From SIG435 sp045530725 (GTDB lineage Bacteria; Bacillota; Clostridia; UMGS1810): a stretch of DNA of 64,000 bases. Where the stretch lies: NCBI GenBank assembly GCA_045530725.1, contig JAZSCT010000009.1, forward strand, positions 17,282-81,281. The letters are read 5' to 3'. Position numbers and translations under genes: made by a program. Numbering within the stretch: position 1 is the first letter of the stretch; the number at the start of each line of letters is the position of its first letter. Shown in pieces: positions 35,501 through 43,341 of the stretch. The notes below the pieces were generated by a model that was given only the letters and a program-made list of their open reading frames with translations, was not told the DNA's origin and made no database searches.

Positions 35501-36148
35501 AGCCTCGCCAAGAGCAGTTGCATCGTTCTTAAAAATTACTTCCATTCTTGCCCATGTGTTGTATGGAATATATCTGAAGCCTGTGAAGTCGCCAGAATGG
35601 TTTGCGTTTTTATCTGCCGCAGGCTCAAGACAGATTTTTGCACCGATTGGATTTGAAACAGAAGGGTTTGCCACATACACCCATGTTCTTAATCTGTACA
35701 TTGCACCGATTTCATAATTCTCTGATGCTGCTACTTTTGCAAAGAATCTGCCGCCGGTTTGTGTAACGTTTTCATACTTATAGCCTTTTTTGGTAGTATC
35801 ATTATCTGACTTCGCTAAATCAGCATCAATGGTAGCCGTCAGGTCCCACTTATAATATCCGGTTCCAAGACTTGAATCCGGTGCAGGAAAATCTTCAGTA
35901 TAGGACTCAAATGTGAGGTCCATAGAAGGTCCTTCTGTCTCTCCACTTATCTTTGAAAATGAACTTGCTTTTGCATTTCCATCTTCTCCCTGGATGACCT
36001 GAACAAGTTTGTAGTCATCCTTTCCCACAGTACCAAGAGGTGTGGAGGATGTTGCCTGTGTTACCTCTGCATTTGCAACGATGGTGAAAGAAAACAAAGA
36101 TGATACGATCATTATCATTACAAGTGCAAGTGAAAGTAGTTTTTTCAT
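32579..36148 (-). CDS. Large secreted protein with duplicated CBM-like halves around an InlB B-repeat
   Basis: 1,189 residues with a clear signal peptide (hydrophobic core LALVMIMIVSSLFSFTIVA, cleavage near residue 27). No sortase motif or membrane anchor is visible at the C terminus, so it is probably released. Two similar halves flank a Listeria/Bacteroides InlB B-repeat (about residues 540-610, GGGKIWDNEETTLTATA and FIGWYLDG). Paired segments include MDDLTIEKYVG and MDNFKVEEYVG, and FEVSAYVYMPS and FRISAWVYAPS, each followed by a DD or D-rich jelly-roll end. These beta-sandwich patterns resemble carbohydrate-binding modules. No catalytic domain is recognised. Polysaccharide binding is inferred. 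Confidence 0.75.
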   Translation of the reverse strand: MKKLLSLALVMIMIVSSLFSFTIVANAEVTQATSSTPLGTVGKDDYKLVQVIQGEDGNAKASSFSKISGETEGPSMDLTFESYTEDFPAPDSSLGTGYYKWDLTATIDADLAKSDNDTTKKGYKYENVTQTGGRFFAKVAASENYEIGAMYRLRTWVYVANPSVSNPIGAKICLEPAADKNANHSGDFTGFRYIPYNTWARMEVIFKNDATALGEANGPTAGIRFLTTKYKSAVPCTILMDDLTIEKYVGDNSVTSGYHAVNDFEAVAAVNSEYGASARTYEVAKAVSNESIVSYPQQIEYYKPSYAVPSSVTDKTTDDIAYSAMVRAFGDSISGTYFTTLGQRTHSGINSLRVDLTTDRTSNSNGGAKISNIFGGELGADDVGRKFEVSAYVYMPSAKISTTITDTTTPKKDYTIVKTGFGGVDAHPYYEKGTTVSEVEVGGLSNVTAKLFEASYRDFREQEQSHNVPFDTWTKITTTFEMKSDYVGVNDAGLPNMINALRINTLGAGKNGVPAVDSFFIDDIEVREMMQYTITAQANSEELGTVTGGGKIWDNEETTLTATAKETSKFIGWYLDGKLVSEEETIKVSNPTADATYIARFRVDANRGDVTADGFKTIYTYGNETGEKAMSMNFFGYAMSEGVETAYREMNELLTYSSSNIEPPSDAEGALEEEFGTGLMHMNAWLKADKEATNGEDGEYVYNKNAGTRLYGLTRDDFAMTEGNWYRVSLWMKFHDSKLDTDNDATGNFIWTTGSDDKANVNTTNEQAKSDTFTLKKGRWQKVGIVFKASSTDIVEKNGILLKFEQMADNDVVAGVYMDNFKVEEYVGTYDSVPANYKWDWSFDDVKAGTFTTTDHNDFYSKGAPGGYTLNYTDFDKTISGNKHAAVTNWGDGREDPQVEASGITHTGTGALTQTSKSKPVKTATTGAMRIPNIFHAPLTNEDIGRTFRISAWVYAPSDSVYLDKYYASSDEETPSIDNPITDKGTGTKFAMGLGGIPPHNGTDNKTVASDYRNCVMYKVVKDVSYDTWTEFEIYWTVTEDEIAGAMDSTGKYTVIDALRIDQYVDGLTDTVPFMTKYYVDDICVEEIGTNIRVDVQTEGDNLVGTASVFSSSIQTPMNLTLILASYDVTGKMVKMVASLPKLFSVGSSFPVVTDKVTLPKTGVTYYAFVWDDIDMGNPYMKPIDITNK

Positions 36149-36183
36149 AATCTTCTCTCCTTATACATTTTTTACATTATATA

Positions 36184-36600
36184 TTATTTGCTGTATTTAT
36201 AGTCGTAATACTGTGAAGGTGTCATAAACACTATGTCGTTCCTTGACATAAAATATGCCATTATTCTGTCCATTTCCTTGTAAGCAGCATCATTTCCATA
36301 TGTAAGGCCGTATTGATAGAATCCGAATTCGAAGTTTCCATCTTCGTCAAGAGTAGTTTACGAAAGATAGTCAACATTGCCTGTGGATTTGTTCACAAGT
36401 GTCAATGTGACATCTTTTCCTTCAAAGGTATAGTCCTCTTCTCTGATATCTTCAAGGGAGATGGTACCCTCAACCTTCACATAGTCAGATTGATAGAATG
36501 ATACCGCACCGCTATCTGCGGCTAAAACACTCATTCCCGCAAATACTGACACAAAAATCACAAGGCAAAGTATAATTCCAAGCACTTTTTCCATCTTCAT
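36184..36600 (-). pseudogene. Truncated secreted protein gene with in-frame stop
   Basis: From 36600 an ORF opens with a signal peptide (MEKVLGIILCLVIFVSVFAG) and an Ig-like stretch ending VTLTLVNKSTGNVDYLS. A TAA at 36358-36360 interrupts it, where a Gln codon would need one change. The same frame continues TTLDEDGNFEFGF and then NDIVFMTPSQYYDYKYSK to a stop at 36184. The tail looks like the end of a much longer enzyme, so an internal deletion is likely too. It precedes the large secreted protein gene and may share its promoter. Confidence 0.7.
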
Positions 36601-36923
36601 TTCTCTTTCTTCAGTTAGTCCCACTATGATACCAGCATATATAAACATTAAAAGATATAAATATCTTAATGAAAAATGTAAACATCTTAATACATACACT
36701 TAATATTATACTAAATTATGGTCATTTTTGCAATAGCAAAACTCATTGTAATTTTACCCAAAATTAACATTCTATATACAGTGCAAAAATACTATGCATA
36801 CCACTTTTATTTTATCATAGGGGAAATGGGATGGACAATATAAAATATTGCTAAAAACCTTTAAAAAATTGTAAAATATTGACTTGTATATAATCTTATC
36901 CCTGACATATACTTTACAAAACA
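36601..36923. other. AT-rich intergenic region
   Basis: 323 bp without an ORF that I can support. It should hold the minus-strand promoter for the decayed secreted protein gene. I see no riboswitch, repeat or RNA gene in it. Confidence 0.5.
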
Positions 36924-36951
36924 AAAAGACGAACACGAATGTTCGTCTTTT
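36924..36951 (-). terminator. Terminator of the rpsU-yqeY pair
   Basis: Perfect 11-bp stem AAAAGACGAAC / GTTCGTCTTTT with a 6-nt loop, 9 nt after the yqeY stop codon. Confidence 0.88.
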
Positions 36952-36960
36952 GAATACATA

Positions 36961-37404
36961 TTATGCGAAATATGACTTAACAATTTCGTTAACTGCTCTG
37001 CCATCGGCTCTACCCTGAACCTTAGGCATAACTTCAGCCATAATCTTGCCCATATCTTTCATGGACTGTGCATCAACTTTCTTAATGCACTCTACTACAA
37101 TTTCTTCTAATTCCTCTTTACTCAACTGTGAAGGCAAGTATGCGGTCAAAACTTCTATCTCACGTTTAAGATCAGAGATTAAGTCTTCTCTGCCGCTCTT
37201 TTCATAATCAGGAAGAGCATCTTTTCTCTTCTTCACTTCCTTGGCGATGACTACTATCACTTCATCATCAGAAAGTGTCACCTTATTATCCTTCTCATAC
37301 TGTAATATTGCAGCTCTTGTACTCTGAACTGCATTTTTTCTGACTGTATCTTTCTCTTTCATAGAGAGCTTCAGGTCTTCCATAAGTCTTTCTTTTATGT
37401 CCAT
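36961..37404 (-). CDS. yqeY: GatB/YqeY domain protein
   Basis: A 147-residue protein of the YqeY family, related to the C-terminal tRNA-binding domain of GatB. It has MEDLKLSMKEKDTVRKNAVQ near the start and KDMGKIMAEVMPKVQGRADG near the end, both conserved. Start at 37404 follows GGAGG by 7 nt. It sits 36 nt downstream of rpsU, the normal clostridial order. Its function is not settled; a role with charged or mischarged tRNA has been proposed. Confidence 0.93.
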   Translation of the reverse strand: MDIKERLMEDLKLSMKEKDTVRKNAVQSTRAAILQYEKDNKVTLSDDEVIVVIAKEVKKRKDALPDYEKSGREDLISDLKREIEVLTAYLPSQLSKEELEEIVVECIKKVDAQSMKDMGKIMAEVMPKVQGRADGRAVNEIVKSYFA

Positions 37405-37440
37405 CAAAAACCCTCCTTTTATATGAAGATAAAATAAACC

Positions 37441-37617
37441 TTATCTAAAAGATCTTTTTCTTGCTGCTTCAGACTTTTTCTTACGCTTTACGCTAGGTTT
37501 TTCATAGTGTTCTCTCTTACGTATTTCTGACAAAACACCTGCTTTTGCACACTGACGCTTAAATCTGCGAAGAGCGCTGTCCAAAGATTCATTTTCTTTA
37601 ACTCTGATTTCTGACAC
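37441..37617 (-). CDS. rpsU: 30S ribosomal protein S21
   Basis: A 58-residue basic protein, length typical for S21. It starts with GTG at 37617 after GAGGGGA, and reads SEIRVKENESLDSALRRFKR near the N terminus and a Lys/Arg-rich tail ending RKRSFR. It helps in mRNA binding at the 30S decoding region. The pair rpsU-yqeY is conserved in Firmicutes. Confidence 0.96.
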   Translation of the reverse strand: MSEIRVKENESLDSALRRFKRQCAKAGVLSEIRKREHYEKPSVKRKKKSEAARKRSFR

Positions 37618-37693
37618 TTAAATCCCCTCCCTCCGCTACTACACTTGTGTCTGATACGACACGAATTTGGGATTAGTTGAAATCGTACAGTTT

Positions 37694-37722
37694 ATTATAC
37701 TAAATTCTTATGGGCTTGTCAA
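37694..37722 (-). promoter_or_regulatory. Promoter of rpsU-yqeY
   Basis: Consensus TTGACA (37717-37722), 17-bp spacer and TATAAT (37694-37699) on the minus strand, about 77 nt before the GTG start. Confidence 0.88.
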
Positions 37723-37846
37723 GAGTTTTTTCTTGGAAAAAGTTAAATATTGGAAACTGTATATAAAGATTACTTTTTGCGAAAAAAGCATATGATTAAA
37801 GTTTCTTATCACTCCGAAGGAGTGAAATGATGTGAAGAATCTTATA

Positions 37847-37986
37847 TGAGATGTTTCGCCTTTCGCTACCGCTCCGCTCAACATGACATTATAAGGTTTA
37901 AGACGTCATTCTGAATGAGCAAAAGCGAAATGAAGAATCTCACAAGTATTTTTTAACGAAAAAGGGTACGTCCCTAAATTATAAAA
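37847..37986. repeat. Dispersed intergenic repeat, copy B
   Basis: About 140 bp in the same orientation as copy A at 32401-32529. The left arm (TGAGATGTTTCGCCTTTCGC) and the right arm (GCGAAATGAAGAATCTCA) are inverted relatives of one another, and GTCATTCTGA lies inside. A further partial right-arm copy precedes it at about 37810-37845. No ORF is present, so this looks like a non-autonomous palindromic element. Confidence 0.8.
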
Positions 37987-37991
37987 ACGGC

Positions 37992-38066
37992 AGGAGTCAT
38001 TGAATCCCTCCACCGCTAATGCGGTCCCCCTCACTTTAAAACAAGGAAGGCTTTCCTCCCTACAAT
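37992..38066. repeat. Possible second intergenic repeat, GC-richer than surroundings
   Basis: TTGAATCCCTCCACCGC and GCGGTCCCCCTCACTTT with a following GGAAGG-CTTTCCTCC hairpin differ from the AT-rich neighbourhood and resemble palindromic dispersed sequences of gut Clostridia. Only one copy is in the window, so its status as a repeat is inferred. Confidence 0.35.
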
Positions 38067-38072
38067 AAAACA

Positions 38073-38102
38073 AAAACGGTGCAGATATTTCTGCACCGTC
38101 TT
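38073..38102 (-). terminator. Terminator of the CD1247-domain protein gene
   Basis: Stem ACGGTGCAG / CTGCACCGT around a 6-nt loop (38076-38099) with flanking A and T runs, about 18 nt beyond the stop codon. Confidence 0.88.
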
Positions 38103-38117
38103 AGAAACTATTTGATA

Positions 38118-38522
38118 TTATTCGCAATCGCAATCACAATCGCAATCGATATCGAAGTCAATCTCTTTTTCACAGTTTGGACAGATGATTGTATCTTCGT
38201 TGATCAATGCATCTTCGTCTATGCAGATTGTCTCGCCACATTCAGGGCAATCAAGTTCGTAGAACTCTCCGCAGCAGTCCCCGTCACATTCATCATCTTC
38301 TTCAAGAAGAACATCTTCTACTGTAGCAAGGTCGTCATCGATCATATCGATTCTGTCAGACATTTCGTCCTGATAATCATACAAATCGTCAACACATTCA
38401 TTAACTTCATCGAGAATCTCAAGAATTGCCTTAAAAATCTTTCCTTCGTTTGAAGATTCGTCAATCTTAAGTCCGTCTATAAGGCCCTTAACATATGACA
38501 CTTTGTTTGAAATGTTTTCCAT
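38118..38522 (-). CDS. Acidic CD1247-type protein with zinc ribbon
   Basis: A 134-residue, strongly acidic protein. Residues 1-55 form a conserved helical domain (ISNKVSYVKGLIDGLKID), residues 56-80 a coiled-coil-like D/E-rich stretch, and residues 90-122 a zinc ribbon with CPECGETIC and CPNCEKEI. It ends in an Asp-Cys repeat (DCDCDCDC). Clostridial genomes carry homologues named for the CD1247 N-terminal domain, often next to efp as here. The function is unknown. Confidence 0.8.
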   Translation of the reverse strand: MENISNKVSYVKGLIDGLKIDESSNEGKIFKAILEILDEVNECVDDLYDYQDEMSDRIDMIDDDLATVEDVLLEEDDECDGDCCGEFYELDCPECGETICIDEDALINEDTIICPNCEKEIDFDIDCDCDCDCE

Positions 38523-38564
38523 AATGAAACTCTCCTTTTCGATTAAATTAGATATAATGAAAGA

Positions 38565-39122
38565 TTATGCTCTTTCCATGTATTCACCGGTTCTTGTATC
38601 GATTCTGATCACTTCGCCCTGATCGATGAAGAGGGGAACGTTGATCTGTGTGCCTGTTTCTACAACTGCAGGCTTTGTAGCACCTGTAGATGTGTCACCC
38701 TTGAATCCCGGTTCTGTTTCTGTAACAACAAGTTCTACAAATGTAGGAGGTTCGATACCGAACACACTTCCTTTGTAACTCATTACTTTAACTACCATAT
38801 TTTCTTTTACAAATTTCATAGAATCACCAAGAGTTTCCTTGTTGAGAGGAATCTGCTCATATGTTTCCTGATCCATGAAATAGTAAAGATCACCATCATT
38901 GTAAAAATATTCATAATCTTTTCTTTCAATATGTGCTTTTGGCATTTTTTCAGTTGGTCTGAAAGTCTTTTCTATAACGCCGCCTGTAATAACATTTTTG
39001 AGTTTTGTTCTTACGAATGCAGCTCCCTTACCCGGTTTTACATGCTGGAATTCAACGATCTGAAATACATTGCCGTCAAGTTCGAATGTAACACCGTTTC
39101 TAAATTCACCTGCTGAAATCAT
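38565..39122 (-). CDS. efp: Translation elongation factor P
   Basis: A 185-residue EF-P that relieves ribosome stalling at polyproline. It begins ISAGEFRNGVTFELDGNVF and has KPGKGAAFVRTKLKN, where the Lys in PGKG is the tip residue entering the peptidyl-transferase centre. Three beta-barrel domains are complete. No epmA/epmB modification genes are nearby, so the tip Lys may be unmodified or changed by another route. It follows a peptidase gene that often accompanies efp in Firmicutes. Confidence 0.96.
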   Translation of the reverse strand: MISAGEFRNGVTFELDGNVFQIVEFQHVKPGKGAAFVRTKLKNVITGGVIEKTFRPTEKMPKAHIERKDYEYFYNDGDLYYFMDQETYEQIPLNKETLGDSMKFVKENMVVKVMSYKGSVFGIEPPTFVELVVTETEPGFKGDTSTGATKPAVVETGTQINVPLFIDQGEVIRIDTRTGEYMERA

Positions 39123-39220
39123 TGTTATTTACCTCCGTATTTTCCTATGGGCATACACCCACGATTATCATAATTACTATACCATTTTATACCAAACAGA
39201 ACAAAAAATCAAGTCCTTTA

Positions 39221-40267
39221 TTAAATATATATCAATTCTTTGGAAGATTTAGTGATATTTTCGTATCCAGTCTCTGTAATTACTACCATATCTTCGATTC
39301 TTACACCCACTTTGTGAGGGATATATATACCCGGTTCTACGGTGATTACATTGCCTGGACATATGATGTCATTACACCTTGGAGAAAAGGACGGACTTTC
39401 GTGGATTTCTATTCCTACGCTGTGCCCAAGACCGTGGCCGAATGTGTCGGGATATTTTTCGTTGATTATATCTTCTGCCACTTTATGAATGTCCGAACAG
39501 ATTTTCCCCGGAGAAATACTTTTAAGGGCTTCTGTCTGTGCCTTAAGCACGGTATCATATACATCCTTTATATCATCTGATATATCCCCTATAGCAAATG
39601 TCCTTGTCATATCAGACATATAGCCCTCATACACACATCCGAAGTCAAGAACCACAAGTTCTCCTTCAGATATCTTTTTGTCTGTAGGGCATGCGTGAGG
39701 AAGAGCCCCACGCTCACCTGATGCGCATATGATATCAAAAGATACCGATGATGCACCGCTTCTTCTCATAAAAAATTCAAGTTCCAGAGCGATTTCTCTT
39801 TCTGTCATACCGCACTTTGCAAATGAAAGTATATGAGAATATGCATCGTCGGTTATTTCCTGAGCCTTTTTTATAAGAGAAATTTCCTTTTGGGTTTTTA
39901 TCCTTCTGATATCATAGATCATCTGTCCTATGGGATAGAGAGATTTGAATTTCTTTCTGAAGTTATTGAAGAGAGAAAGAGAGATATTCACATCTTCGAA
40001 ACCGCATATCTCACATGAAGAAAAAATCCTTTCGCATTTCTCTTCTTCCTTAATATCCACCACAGAAAACCCTTCGCACTCTTCATTTGCCTGCTGAATA
40101 TATCTGAAGTCGGTGAAAATGTAATTTATATCCTTACAAATCACAAGATATGCACTTGTGCCTGTAAATCCCGAAAGGTAAAACACATTCTTAAGATTTG
40201 TCACAAGCAGGGAGTCTATCCCCTTTCCTTCCATAGATGACTTAAGTTTTGCAAGTTGTGTATTCAA
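39221..40267 (-). CDS. M24-family aminopeptidase (Xaa-Pro type)
   Basis: A 348-residue metallopeptidase with a creatinase N domain (about 1-125) and a pita-bread catalytic domain. Metal ligands are visible: Asp in VVLDFGCVYEG, Asp in YMSDMTRTFAIG, His in FGHGLGHSVG, Glu in VEPGIY and Glu in VRIEDMVVI. It should cleave N-terminal residues before proline. The gene lies 98 nt before efp and 2 nt behind a TIM-barrel endonuclease gene. Confidence 0.9.
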   Translation of the reverse strand: MNTQLAKLKSSMEGKGIDSLLVTNLKNVFYLSGFTGTSAYLVICKDINYIFTDFRYIQQANEECEGFSVVDIKEEEKCERIFSSCEICGFEDVNISLSLFNNFRKKFKSLYPIGQMIYDIRRIKTQKEISLIKKAQEITDDAYSHILSFAKCGMTEREIALELEFFMRRSGASSVSFDIICASGERGALPHACPTDKKISEGELVVLDFGCVYEGYMSDMTRTFAIGDISDDIKDVYDTVLKAQTEALKSISPGKICSDIHKVAEDIINEKYPDTFGHGLGHSVGIEIHESPSFSPRCNDIICPGNVITVEPGIYIPHKVGVRIEDMVVITETGYENITKSSKELIYI

Positions 40268-40269
40268 AA

Positions 40270-41127
40270 TTATTTACCTCCGAGTTTAAGATACATTTCC
40301 TGCATTTTCTTTGCGTCTTCTGCCATAGTACCATCTGATTCACAGATAAATACAGGAGAAATATTCTTTTCATATACAAGTTCTGCAACAAACTGAAAGT
40401 CGGGTCCATACACTTCATCTTCAAATGTAAGGTGTTTTTTTTCGCCACCGGGAACGGTGTATTCTATCTTGGAAAAATGACTGTGGAAGATATTAAGTCT
40501 GTCGTATCCGAGTTTGTTTTCTATTGTATCGAAAATGTGTCGGAAATCATCTTTTGTCTTAAGACCGCCAAATGTCCTTGCATTAAGATGGCCGAAATCT
40601 ATGGCAGGAAGAAATGTATCGTCCACAAGACACAGTTCCATTACTTCATAAAGGTCACCCAACTGATTTATCTTGCCCATTGTCTCAGGACAGATGTGTA
40701 TATGAAGAAGCCCTTCTTCCTTTGCCGCATCTCTTGCCATTGTAAGGGTCTTTTTTGCATACTCAAGTGCAACAAGTCTGTCTATTTTGGCACAACTTCC
40801 CGAATGAACGACAATTCTTTCTGCACCCATCTGATTTGCGGCTCTTAAGGTCTGCATAATATAGTCAACACTTTTGAGTCGTTTCTCTTCATCGTCTGTG
40901 GCAAGATTTATATAATAAGGAGAGTGGATACTTAAGAGTATTCCGTTTTCCTTTGCCTCGTTGCCTAATTTGTTTGCAGTTTCTGTTGAAACCTTCACTC
41001 CCTTTGAGCATTGATACTCATAGGCGGTAAGCCCACGTCCCTTTAACCATTTGGGCATTTCAAGGGAGGCTTTGTGTCCCTCTGCATAAAATGAATCTGA
41101 ATTTCCCGAAGGTCCGAAATATACCAT
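40270..41127 (-). CDS. Endonuclease IV-like AP endonuclease family 2 protein
   Basis: A 285-residue TIM-barrel protein with metal-binding residues of Nfo: HSPYYINL, VVHSGS, CPETMGK, DFGHLNA, FHSHFS and ICESDGT. These match the three-zinc deoxyribonuclease IV family that nicks DNA at abasic sites. Sequence is divergent from E. coli Nfo, so a sugar isomerase-like function is the alternative. It is cotranscribed with the M24 peptidase. Confidence 0.8.
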   Translation of the reverse strand: MVYFGPSGNSDSFYAEGHKASLEMPKWLKGRGLTAYEYQCSKGVKVSTETANKLGNEAKENGILLSIHSPYYINLATDDEEKRLKSVDYIMQTLRAANQMGAERIVVHSGSCAKIDRLVALEYAKKTLTMARDAAKEEGLLHIHICPETMGKINQLGDLYEVMELCLVDDTFLPAIDFGHLNARTFGGLKTKDDFRHIFDTIENKLGYDRLNIFHSHFSKIEYTVPGGEKKHLTFEDEVYGPDFQFVAELVYEKNISPVFICESDGTMAEDAKKMQEMYLKLGGK

Positions 41128-41133
41128 GATAAA

Positions 41134-42297
41134 TTATTCTCCTGTCTCTTCTGAAAGTCCTTCTTTTTCCTTTGCATTTTTCCATTCAAAGTAATCTTCG
41201 ATGATTTCTTTAGCAAGTGCCATAAACGGTATCGCAAGAAGTATTCCCCACATACCAAAGAATCCACCGCCCACAAGCACGCCAAATATTACCCAGAAAG
41301 GCTTTATGGAGAATGAATTGTCAATAAGCCTTGGCTGAATCACATTGGCATCTATCTGTTGAAGGATAATCATACTTACTGCAAGGATAACTGCTGTTGT
41401 GAAGTCATTTGTAAATATTGTCACTATTGCCGCAACAACTGTCCCTACTATGGCACCGAAATATGGTATAATATTGAGTATTCCTATCATAAGACCGAGC
41501 AGTACTCCGTATTTCACACCGATAAGGGAAAGCACGATTGATGCAAATAAAGATACTATCAATGCGTCAAGCAGAACACAGAATATATAACGGTACATAA
41601 ATTCTACCGCCATATCCACATACACACGGATTCTGCTGATGGTTTTTTCTTTTAATGTATTTTTGAAAACAATCTTTGCAGCATGTTTCAATGATTCTCT
41701 GTCGATGAGGATGTATATTGCTATAATTATTGACATCACACCATCAAATACGGAACTTGATGCAGATACAATCTTTCCTGCATATTTACCGATATCCTCA
41801 AAATGAATAAGAGATAATGTCTTCATAATATTCTCTGCTGAAAAAAACTCCAACCAGTATTCAGGTGTGTGAGGCTCGCCGATATAGAGTCCCAGTTCGT
41901 TGATTTTGGCAACAGCCACTCTGATATTTCCCGGCATATCTGTAGTAAAGAAATCCTTGAGATTTGTAAAACTCTTAGCCAATGCAGGAATTATAAACCA
42001 GAGCACAGTACCGATGATTGCAAAGAACACTGTAAACACTATCAATACAGAAAATCCTCTGCGTCTCTTCTTCACAAAGTTGAACTTACTTCTCTGAAAT
42101 ACCCTCTCCATCATAATGCATAAAGGGTACAGCAAAAAAGCGATTCCAAAACCTATAACAAATGGTGTGATTATCTCAAAGAATGTCCTTACAACTTCGA
42201 ACAATGCGCCGATATTGTCAAAGGTTTTATAGACCGCTATTATAAGAACTGCCAGTATAAACACCGCAAGGTAGTTTTTGAAACCTGTTTTTTTCAT
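41134..42297 (-). CDS. AI-2E family (UPF0118) membrane transporter
   Basis: A 387-residue membrane protein with about eight hydrophobic helices and the family pattern near the end: LIGVKYGVLLGLMIGILNIIPYFG and QQIDANVIQPRLIDNSFSIKPFWVI. Family members export AI-2 or exchange Na+/H+ ions; the task of this one is unknown. Start at 42297 has GGAG 9 nt upstream, while the longer frame adds 22 unconvincing residues. luxS is present elsewhere in the window but not adjacent. Confidence 0.87.
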   Translation of the reverse strand: MKKTGFKNYLAVFILAVLIIAVYKTFDNIGALFEVVRTFFEIITPFVIGFGIAFLLYPLCIMMERVFQRSKFNFVKKRRRGFSVLIVFTVFFAIIGTVLWFIIPALAKSFTNLKDFFTTDMPGNIRVAVAKINELGLYIGEPHTPEYWLEFFSAENIMKTLSLIHFEDIGKYAGKIVSASSSVFDGVMSIIIAIYILIDRESLKHAAKIVFKNTLKEKTISRIRVYVDMAVEFMYRYIFCVLLDALIVSLFASIVLSLIGVKYGVLLGLMIGILNIIPYFGAIVGTVVAAIVTIFTNDFTTAVILAVSMIILQQIDANVIQPRLIDNSFSIKPFWVIFGVLVGGGFFGMWGILLAIPFMALAKEIIEDYFEWKNAKEKEGLSEETGE

Positions 42298-42417
42298 AAT
42301 AATCATCTCCACGAAAGTACATATATAAACATAATAGCATTTTACCCAAAAAGTGTCAATCAATTACAGGGCAAATGTAAAAATCTCTTAAAATAAATTA
42401 AGGTAACTAAACAAAAA

Positions 42418-42450
42418 ACCTCTCAATCTTATACATTAAGAATGAGAGGT
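42418..42450 (-). terminator. Terminator after the sugar isomerase-like gene
   Basis: A 13-bp inverted repeat ACCTCTCAATCTT / AAGAATGAGAGGT (one mismatch) followed on the minus strand by TTTTTTG, 10 nt beyond the stop codon. Confidence 0.85.
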
Positions 42451-42460
42451 CTTAAAATCT

Positions 42461-43315
42461 TTAGATTTCTGCAAGAATATTCTTCAAGGAATCTACAGCC
42501 ATATTAAACTTTTCTTTACCATCAAGAGCAGGGGCATCTACTGCTTCTGCACCTGAATCTTCCAATGCAGCAAATCCCACAAAGTTTGTAAGATGTGGTT
42601 CAAGTGAAAGGAAACCTTCGTATCCTCTCTTTTTGAGTTCGGTAAGGATTTCTTTTATCTTGCCGATACCATAACCTGCAGGAACTACCTTGCCGCCTTC
42701 CGCACAGTCTTTGATGTGCATATATACCGTGTAGTCTTTCAGTTTGTCAAAGCCGTAAGGATATGTTTCCTGTTCACACTGGATAAAGTTTGCAGGGTCG
42801 AATACTGCTTTGAGGTTGTAACTTTTAAGTTCTTCAAGAAGGTCAACACATCTTTCTACAGTATCACCGTAGATACCCTTTTCGTTTTCGTGAAGAAGTG
42901 TAACGCCTGATTCTTTTGCCATATCAAGCATCATTCTCATTCTCTTCATCACTTCGTCTCTGTAAATATCAGGGTTCTCATCCTTTGGCATAAAGAAACT
43001 GAACATTCTTATGTATTTTGCATCTAAAATCTTTGCAATTTCGATTACATTCTTAAGTTTATCCATATGTGGTTCCATAGGATCGTTAATATTGATCTTT
43101 CCTATAGGAGAACCGATAGATGAAACCTTCACACCTTTACTGTCAAGTTTTTCCTTAAGAACTTTTGCTTCTTCAGGGGTGTGATCTGCAATATTTTTGC
43201 CATTTACGTTTCTGATTTCGATATGGGTAATACCGTTTGATTTTACGCCTTCAAGTTGTGTATCAAAGTCCGGATCATACTCATCAGAAAATGCTGATAA
43301 AATGAATTCTGCCAT
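42461..43315 (-). CDS. Sugar phosphate isomerase/epimerase-like TIM barrel protein
   Basis: A 284-residue xylose isomerase-like TIM barrel (AP_endonuc_2 fold). Metal-site residues are suggested by HENEKGIYG, FDPANFIQCE, MHIKDCAEGG and SLEPHL. Relatives isomerize or epimerize sugars and inositol derivatives. The start at 43315 follows GGAGG by 8 nt. It is 26 nt downstream of glyS, with no obvious functional link. The substrate is unknown. Confidence 0.85.
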   Translation of the reverse strand: MAEFILSAFSDEYDPDFDTQLEGVKSNGITHIEIRNVNGKNIADHTPEEAKVLKEKLDSKGVKVSSIGSPIGKININDPMEPHMDKLKNVIEIAKILDAKYIRMFSFFMPKDENPDIYRDEVMKRMRMMLDMAKESGVTLLHENEKGIYGDTVERCVDLLEELKSYNLKAVFDPANFIQCEQETYPYGFDKLKDYTVYMHIKDCAEGGKVVPAGYGIGKIKEILTELKKRGYEGFLSLEPHLTNFVGFAALEDSGAEAVDAPALDGKEKFNMAVDSLKNILAEI

Positions 43316-43341
43316 AATAAATTCCTCCAAAAGATTATTAG

